Origin: an uncultured Apibacter sp.
GTDB lineage: Bacteria > Bacteroidota > Bacteroidia > Flavobacteriales > Weeksellaceae
Direction: 5' to 3'
DNA: 64,000 bases
NCBI GenBank assembly: GCA_945280365.1
Contig: CALYQD010000001.1
Span: forward strand, 124,001-188,000
Numbering within the stretch: the first letter of the stretch is position 1; every line of letters starts with the position of its first letter. Shown here one piece after another: positions 58,195-64,000 of the stretch. A program made the position numbers and the translations under genes. Below the pieces are notes generated by a model, which saw only the letters and a program-made list of their open reading frames with translations, had not been told where the DNA came from and searched no databases.

Positions 58195-59178
58195 TTACAA
58201 TTTTGCTAATTCTGTATCGATAAAATCCATTTGTTCTTTACTTATTTTAACTTCAGCTGCTTTAGCATTTTGTTTGGCTTGATCTGAATTTCTAGCTCCC
58301 GCCAATGCGATGGTTATACCGGGCTGTTCTGCTGTCCATTTAAGCACCAATTGAGCCAAAGTCGCTCCTTGTTCATCTGCAATCGGTTTTATTTTTGCTA
58401 AAAAATCATCAATTCTTTTAATGCTATCCGGTTGATACATTTCCATATCACGTCTAGCATCTCCTTCTCCAAACTTATGATCCGGTTTAATTTTTCCGGT
58501 TAACAATCCTCTTTCCATAGGACTGTAAGCTAAGATAGACTTTTTATTTTTAATACAATAAGGAATTATATCTTTTTCTATTTTTCTATTTAACATACTA
58601 TAAGGAAGTTGATCAGAAATTATATTACAGGATTTATTTGCTGCCTCAATTTGAGATGTTGAACAATTACAAACTGAAGCATGTCGTACTTTACCTTGTT
58701 TGATCAATTCTGATACTGCTTCAAAAGTTTCTTCAATAGGGGTTACTGTTTCCGGCCAATGTAACTGATATAAATCGATATAATCTGTTCCTAAACGTTT
58801 TAAACTTTGTTCACATTCATAAATTACACTTTCTTTTCCTGCATATTTATAAATATCGATCTCCTTACCTGAGTTATCTTTGCTGTGCATGGCTAAATCT
58901 CCTTTAGCTAAATCCCAACGCATACCAAATTTAGTTAAAATTTGAACTTTATCTCTAGAAATTCCTTTAATAGCCTCTCCTACTATTGATTCACTAGTTC
59001 CTTGACCATATATTGGCGCAGTGTCTATGGAGGTGATTCCTGCATCGTATGCAGCTTTTATTGCTTCTACTGCAACTTTTCTTTCTGTTCCTCCCCACAT
59101 CCATCCTCCAGCGGCCCATGCGCCGAATGTTATTACCGATAAAGACAAATCTGAATCTCCTATTTTTCTATGTTCCAT
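58195..59178 (-). CDS. Aldo/keto reductase
   Basis: NADPH-dependent carbonyl reductase with a TIM barrel, 327 residues. The catalytic set is present: Asp and Tyr in SIDTAPIYGQG, Lys in ILTKFGMRW and His in YQLHWPET. A late cofactor-binding segment ALAGARNSDQAKQN is present. It is closest to the YhdN/GSP69-like general stress class by look. It is first in an operon with the FabG-like gene. The substrate is unknown. Confidence 0.88.
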   Translation of the reverse strand: MEHRKIGDSDLSLSVITFGAWAAGGWMWGGTERKVAVEAIKAAYDAGITSIDTAPIYGQGTSESIVGEAIKGISRDKVQILTKFGMRWDLAKGDLAMHSKDNSGKEIDIYKYAGKESVIYECEQSLKRLGTDYIDLYQLHWPETVTPIEETFEAVSELIKQGKVRHASVCNCSTSQIEAANKSCNIISDQLPYSMLNRKIEKDIIPYCIKNKKSILAYSPMERGLLTGKIKPDHKFGEGDARRDMEMYQPDSIKRIDDFLAKIKPIADEQGATLAQLVLKWTAEQPGITIALAGARNSDQAKQNAKAAEVKISKEQMDFIDTELAKL

Positions 59179-59775
59179 GATTTTTAAGGTTTATTGATTA
59201 AATTTAATTTGTGTTAATGTATTTCTATTTATTTTTAATATTTATTTAATTTTATTAATTATTTTCAATAATTTAAAAGAAAATATTGTACCAATAAGGA
59301 AAAATTTTTGTAAAAATTAAAAAATGCATAATTTTAAATAGTTGATTTTTATTTATTTTAGACATTACATTTATCTAATTTAATGAGCTTTAATATTAAA
59401 ATACACCGATTCCATCTGTCAAAATATTTTGTATTTTCATAATAATTAAATAATTTATTTTTTATTTATTTAACCATTATATCAAATATTTTATATTTAT
59501 TGATTAAAATAATATCGTTTACTATTACTAATTATAAATTATATAGACTTTTTTCTTAATTATAAATAAAAATTAGGATATAATTATTTATTTTATAAAT
59601 TTAAAAAATAAATAATATTTATTTTTTTACCGTAATTAATTATTATGATTTTTTAATTATTATACGTACATAGATTTATTAATTCTATAGTTATTATTAA
59701 AATAAACTATATTTTTTTGAATATATAATAATAATTACAATAAGTAAATACTAATTTATTTTAGATAAACATGTG
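59179..59775. other. Extremely AT-rich spacer upstream of glnN
   Basis: About 600 bases with hardly any G or C, no gene, no DnaA-box cluster and no phased long repeat that I could find. Confidence 0.5.
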
Positions 59776-59783
59776 TAATTTTG
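59776..59783 (+). promoter_or_regulatory. -7 box TAATTTTG for glnN
   Basis: Exact TAnnTTTG, giving a leader of about 55 bases to ATG 59845. Confidence 0.4.
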
Positions 59784-59844
59784 GAGGTTATTTTGATTTT
59801 TTTTAATATTATTTATATATTTACCCTATAAAAAAGATACCTTT

Positions 59845-62037
59845 ATGTCAACATTAAGATTTTATGCTTTAAAAAGGCTTCCGTACTTACAGCCTAAAAA
59901 TATAGAGATTCCAAAGAAATTATCTGAACTATATTGTGAAAACGTTTTCTCAGAATCTACTATGCGGGAATATCTTACTAAAGAAGCATACCAAAGCATT
60001 TTGGATGCCATAAAATACGGTAAGAAAATTACTAGAGAAATTGCAGATCAGGTGGCGGTAGCTATGAAAGAATGGGCAATGTCTAAGGGTGCTACCCATT
60101 ATACCCATTGGTTTCAACCATTAACCGGAGAAACCGCGGAAAAACACGATTCTTTTTTCAACCCTATAGGAGAAGGTCGCGCCATAGAAAGATTCAGCGG
60201 TTCTTTATTAATACAACAAGAACCTGATGCCTCCAGCTTTCCTAACGGTGGAATACGCAATACTTTTGAAGCGAGAGGGTATACCGCTTGGGATCCTACC
60301 TCACCAGCTTTTATCATAGATACTACATTATGCATTCCTTCTATATTTGTTTCATACACCGGTGAAACATTAGATTATAAAACTCCGTTATTAAGGGCTT
60401 TACAATCTGTAGATGAGGCTGCTACCGAAGTTTGCCAATCATATTTTGATAAAAATGTTACTAAAGTTTATTCTACCTTAGGCTGGGAGCAAGAATATTT
60501 TTTAGTTGATTCTTCCCTTTTCCAAACTCGTCCTGATTTGGTTCTAACCGGACGTACTTTATTGGGTCATGCACCTGCTAAAGGTCAACAATTAGAAGAC
60601 CATTACTTTGGTTCTATCCCTACTCGGGTAAGGAATTTCATGAAAGAGCTGGAAATTGATTGTATGCGCTTAGGTATCCCGGTAACTACCCGACATAATG
60701 AGGTTGCTCCCAATCAATTTGAGTTAGCACCTTTATTTGAAGAAGCAAACTTGGCCGTAGATCACAATTCCTTATTAATGGATGTTATGAAGAAGGTAAG
60801 TCGTAGACACGGTTTGAGCATATTATTCCATGAAAAGCCATTTGATGGAGTTAACGGTAGCGGAAAGCACAACAACTGGTCTCTTTCTACAGATACTGGA
60901 GAAAATTTATTAAGCCCCGGAAAAAATCCTAAGAAAAATCTTCAATTCTTAACTTTTTTTATTAACACCATTAAGGCCGTACACGATTATGGAGATTTAT
61001 TACGTTCCTCAATTGCATCTGCAGGTAACGATCACAGACTAGGAGCCAATGAAGCTCCACCGGCTATTATCTCAATCTTTATAGGTTCTCAGCTTACTGC
61101 AGTTTTAGATGAACTTGAAAAAGTTACCAAAGGCAAGCTTTCTCCCGATGAAAAAACCGATCTTAAGCTAAACATAGTTGGGAAAATTCCAGAGCTTTTA
61201 CTTGATAATACAGATCGTAACAGGACTTCTCCTTTTGCTTTTACCGGAAACAAATTCGAATTCAGAGCGGTTGGATCTCAAGCAAATTGCGGAGAACCTA
61301 TGACCATTTTAAATACCATAATGGCTTACCAATTACAAAAATTCAAAAAAGAAGTAGATGATCTAATTGCTAAAGGTCTTAAAAAGGATGAAGCAATATT
61401 TAATATTTTAAGAGATTATATTACAGCCTCTCGAAAAATTTTATTTGAAGGGGACGGATATAGTGAAGAATGGGTTCATGAAGCTGAAAAAAGAGGCTTA
61501 AAAAATAAAAAGACTACACCGGAAGCTTTAAAATTTGAATTAGAAAAAAAATATATTGAACCTTTTGAAAAATTAAAAATCTTATCTACAAAAGAAATTG
61601 AAGCTAGAAATGAAATCAAGTTAGAAAAATATTCTAAAATGATCTCTATTGAAGCTAAGGTTTTGGGAGATATGGCAAGAAATCATATTGTTCCTGTAGC
61701 GGTTGATTATCAAACTAAGTTGATTGAAAATGCTAAAGGTCTAAAAGATATTTTTGGAGAGGATGTAATGAAATCTATGTGTAAAGAACAACTAGATCTT
61801 ATTAAAAACATTTCTACTCATATCACAGAAATTAAAAGCGGTGTTGATAAACTGTTTAAGGAAAGGGATAAGGCGATCGCTATTTCTGATCCTGTTAAAC
61901 AAGCAGAAACATTTTGTAATAAAGTAAAACCTATATTTGACAAAATTAGAGAACATTCCGATACACTTGAAATGCTAATTGATAATGAAATGTGGCCATT
62001 GACCAAATATAGAGAGTTACTTTTCACTTTAAGATAG
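59845..62037 (+). CDS. glnN: Glutamine synthetase type III
   Basis: ATP-dependent ammonia assimilation into glutamine. The 730 residues are the length of GSIII, far longer than GSI. Markers include THYTHWFQPLTGETAEKHD, FEARGYTAWDP, LGWEQEYFLVD, RHNEVAPNQFELAP, the ATP-site region FHEKPFDGVNGSGKHNNWS and AGNDHRLGANEAPPAI, and the catalytic glutamate area NRTSPFAFTGNKFEFRAVGS. It is monocistronic, with its own promoter and terminator. Confidence 0.97.
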   Translation: MSTLRFYALKRLPYLQPKNIEIPKKLSELYCENVFSESTMREYLTKEAYQSILDAIKYGKKITREIADQVAVAMKEWAMSKGATHYTHWFQPLTGETAEKHDSFFNPIGEGRAIERFSGSLLIQQEPDASSFPNGGIRNTFEARGYTAWDPTSPAFIIDTTLCIPSIFVSYTGETLDYKTPLLRALQSVDEAATEVCQSYFDKNVTKVYSTLGWEQEYFLVDSSLFQTRPDLVLTGRTLLGHAPAKGQQLEDHYFGSIPTRVRNFMKELEIDCMRLGIPVTTRHNEVAPNQFELAPLFEEANLAVDHNSLLMDVMKKVSRRHGLSILFHEKPFDGVNGSGKHNNWSLSTDTGENLLSPGKNPKKNLQFLTFFINTIKAVHDYGDLLRSSIASAGNDHRLGANEAPPAIISIFIGSQLTAVLDELEKVTKGKLSPDEKTDLKLNIVGKIPELLLDNTDRNRTSPFAFTGNKFEFRAVGSQANCGEPMTILNTIMAYQLQKFKKEVDDLIAKGLKKDEAIFNILRDYITASRKILFEGDGYSEEWVHEAEKRGLKNKKTTPEALKFELEKKYIEPFEKLKILSTKEIEARNEIKLEKYSKMISIEAKVLGDMARNHIVPVAVDYQTKLIENAKGLKDIFGEDVMKSMCKEQLDLIKNISTHITEIKSGVDKLFKERDKAIAISDPVKQAETFCNKVKPIFDKIREHSDTLEMLIDNEMWPLTKYRELLFTLR

Positions 62038-62068
62038 AAAGATTATTATCAGTTATTCATCATATCAG

Positions 62069-62098
62069 AGAGTCGATAAATTTATCGGCTCTTTTTTT
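62069..62098 (+). terminator. Terminator after glnN
   Basis: Arms AGAGTCGATAAA / TTTATCGGCTCT (one G:U pair) with no loop beyond the central AT bases, then seven T's. Confidence 0.75.
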
Positions 62099-62249
62099 AC
62101 ATCAAATTTATTTACCCAATTGGTATATAAAAATCGATTTAAACGTTTAAATTGATTAATAAAATCATTTCCTTATTTATAACGAATATAAATATCATTC
62201 TTAGATACTAAAAACGGTAAATGTCATATTTTATAAATCTATTAATATC

Positions 62250-62257
62250 TACTTTTG
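62250..62257 (+). promoter_or_regulatory. -7 box TACTTTTG for fumarase
   Basis: Exact TAnnTTTG, 35 bases before ATG 62292. Confidence 0.45.
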
Positions 62258-62291
62258 AGGCCTATAAATTTTATAAAACTAAGCTTACTAT

Positions 62292-63932
62292 ATGACAATA
62301 CCGGCATTTAAGTATCAGGAAACTTTTGAACAGGGAAAAGATACAACTGAATACTATTTACTAACTAAAGATTATGTTTCAACTACTACGTTTGAAGGAA
62401 AAGAAATACTTAAAATTGAGCAAGAAGGTTTAACTCTTTTGGCTCAACATGCTTTTCATAATGTTGAATTTTTACTTCGACCTGAACACCAAAAACAAGT
62501 AGCTAGCATATTATCAGATCCTGATGCCAGTGAAAACGATAAATTTGTAGCACTTACCTTCCTACGAAATTCCGAAATATCAGCTAAAGGTATTCTTCCT
62601 TTTTGTCAAGATACGGGTACTGCTATAATCATGGGAAAAAAAGGACAACATGTATGGACAGGGGGTAATGATGAAGAGGCTTTATCTAAAGGAGTATACA
62701 ATACTTTTACTTCTGATAATCTTCGATATTCGCAAAATGCGCCTTTGGACATGTATAAGGAAATTAATACAGGCACTAATCTTCCCGCCCAGATCGATTT
62801 ATACGCGGTTAACGGTCAGGAATACAAATTTTTATTTGTAGCAAAAGGTGGAGGCTCGGCCAATAAAACCTATTTATACCAAGAAACTAAAGCACTTTTA
62901 AATCCTGACAAATTATTTTCATTTTTAGTTGAAAAAATGAAATCTTTAGGGACAGCTGCTTGTCCTCCTTATCATATAGCCTTTGTTATTGGGGGAACTT
63001 CCGCAGAAACGAATTTGAAAACAGTTAAACTTGCATCTACAAAATACTATGATAACTTAGCAACTTCAGGAAATGAAGGTGGACGTGCATTTCGAGATCT
63101 AGAAATGGAAAAGAAGCTATTGCAGGCAGCTCAAGAATTGGGATTAGGAGCTCAATTCGGAGGGAAATTTTTTGCTCACGACATTAGGGTTATTCGTCTT
63201 CCTCGACATGGTGCATCCTGTCCTGTAGGTATGGGCGTGTCCTGTTCTGCTGATCGAAACATTAAAGCTAAAATAAATAAAGACGGCATTTGGATTGAAA
63301 AACTTGAAGACAATCCTGCTAGACTTATTCCGGAACCTTATCGAAAAGCTGGGGAGGCTGGCGGCATTAAAATCGATTTAAATCGCCCTATGAAAGAGAT
63401 TCTTTCTGAGTTATCAAATTATCCTGTTTCTACTCGATTATCATTATCTGGAACCATAATTGTGGGAAGGGATATTGCTCATGCTAAGCTACAAGAAAAA
63501 CTTGATAATGGAGAAGAATTGCCACAATATATTAAAGATCACCCAATTTATTATGCCGGACCTGCAAAAACGCCTGTAGGACATGCTTCGGGTTCCATGG
63601 GACCTACAACCGCTGGAAGAATGGATTCTTATGTAGACTCTTTTCAGTCACATGGTGGGAGCTTAATTATGATTGCTAAAGGGAATAGAAGCCAACAAGT
63701 AACAGATGCTTGTCATAAGTATGGAGGCTTTTACTTAGGTAGCATAGGGGGACCTGCTGCTATACTGGCTCAAACAAACATTAAAAGTTTAGAATGTTTA
63801 GAGTATCCTGAACTAGGAATGGAAGCTATTTGGAAAATAGAGGTTGAAAATTTTCCAGCATTTATTCTTGTGGATGATAAAGGCAATGATTTTTTTCAAC
63901 AAATTAAAGGAAACACTTGCAATATTTGTTAA
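62292..63932 (+). CDS. Fumarate hydratase class I
   Basis: Iron-sulfur fumarase interconverting fumarate and malate; oxygen-labile, of the FumA/FumB type. The 546 residues match that class. The cluster cysteines are recognisable in [10 protein letters not shown], in the [11 protein letters not shown] region, and in a third late site. Other signatures are [54 protein letters not shown] and [13 protein letters not shown]. With GlpABC it points to low-oxygen metabolism. It ends in a strong hairpin. Confidence 0.95.
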   Translation: MTIPAFKYQETFEQGKDTTEYYLLTKDYVSTTTFEGKEILKIEQEGLTLLAQHAFHNVEFLLRPEHQKQVASILSDPDASENDKFVALTFLRNSEISAKGILPFCQDTGTAIIMGKKGQHVWTGGNDEEALSKGVYNTFTSDNLRYSQNAPLDMYKEINTGTNLPAQIDLYAVNGQEYKFLFVAKGGGSANKTYLYQETKALLNPDKLFSFLVEKMKSLGTAACPPYHIAFVIGGTSAETNLKTVKLASTKYYDNLATSGNEGGRAFRDLEMEKKLLQAAQELGLGAQFGGKFFAHDIRVIRLPRHGASCPVGMGVSCSADRNIKAKINKDGIWIEKLEDNPARLIPEPYRKAGEAGGIKIDLNRPMKEILSELSNYPVSTRLSLSGTIIVGRDIAHAKLQEKLDNGEELPQYIKDHPIYYAGPAKTPVGHASGSMGPTTAGRMDSYVDSFQSHGGSLIMIAKGNRSQQVTDACHKYGGFYLGSIGGPAAILAQTNIKSLECLEYPELGMEAIWKIEVENFPAFILVDDKGNDFFQQIKGNTCNIC

Positions 63933-63953
63933 ATAAATTACTCTTTATTAAAG

Positions 63954-63985
63954 AAAAGCAGCTTAACGTGTTAAGCTGCTTTTTA
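63954..63985 (+). terminator. Terminator after fumarase
   Basis: Perfect 13-base arms AAAAGCAGCTTAA / TTAAGCTGCTTTT with loop CGTG and a T run, 22 bases after the stop. Confidence 0.9.
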
Positions 63986-64000
63986 CATATTTATAAAGTT

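Noticed and set aside
59179..59844. Replication origin in the AT-rich spacer
   Set aside because: No DnaA-box cluster and no origin-associated genes nearby.

Overview
The window reads as chromosome of a low-GC member of the Bacteroidota, most likely a flavobacterium of the Weeksellaceae type. The evidence is a type IX secretion tail, SusC-like TonB receptor, DUF5689 and DUF5686 families, a long Bacteroidota-type II-C Cas9, type III glutamine synthetase, and many -7 boxes of the form TAnnTTTG with almost no Shine-Dalgarno sites. A gut symbiont such as Apibacter would fit, but that is a guess. No rRNA or tRNA gene was seen.

Layout. 1-9 kb: HdeD-like fragment, groES-groEL, GHMP (mevalonate) kinase, UbiA prenyltransferase, RluB-type pseudouridine synthase, then acyltransferase and mltG on the minus strand, then aroE. 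9-12 kb: an enterobacterial-looking rtcB lies between two diverged copies of the aroE 3' end, followed by an SDR gene. 12-18 kb: a minus-strand operon of TonB receptor plus two paralogous lipoproteins, divergent from a secreted endonuclease/phosphatase. 18-19.3 kb: a second small cargo (one orphan gene) between two diverged copies of the endonuclease 3' end. 19.3-25.2 kb: complete type II-C CRISPR locus (tracrRNA, cas9, cas1, cas2, two-spacer array). 25.5-38 kb: tgt, LptF/G permease, small membrane protein, tsaB, a 1420-residue T9SS surface protein, lpxB, a hydrolase, cycA, menB. 38.6-52.6 kb: a glycerol-3-phosphate island (glpABC, glpR, glpD, glpT, glpQ, secreted propeller, porin, glpK). 53-64 kb: two outer-membrane proteins, a decayed D-2-hydroxyacid dehydrogenase, SDR and aldo/keto reductase, glnN, class I fumarase.

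How it works together. The glp island can take glycerophosphodiesters and glycerol-3-phosphate from outer membrane to central metabolism: porin, GlpQ lipoprotein, GlpT, then two alternative dehydrogenases (GlpABC and GlpD), with GlpK making the same intermediate from glycerol. GlpR probably controls it through TTTCG half-sites seen upstream of glpABC, glpD and glpK. The anaerobic GlpABC, class I fumarase and menaquinone enzyme MenB suggest life at low oxygen. The CRISPR locus has its own minus-strand signals: a tracrRNA with a -7 box and terminator, a terminator between cas2 and the array, and a -7-like box inside each intact repeat.

The most unusual observation is that two unrelated cargos (rtcB; an orphan gene) sit in the same architecture. 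An intact host gene is followed by foreign DNA and then by a diverged, truncated second copy of that gene's 3' end and downstream sequence. No integrase or transposase is present. The second event broke inside the tracrRNA terminator. This suggests repeated homology-driven integration of cargo carried next to a related strain's flanking DNA.
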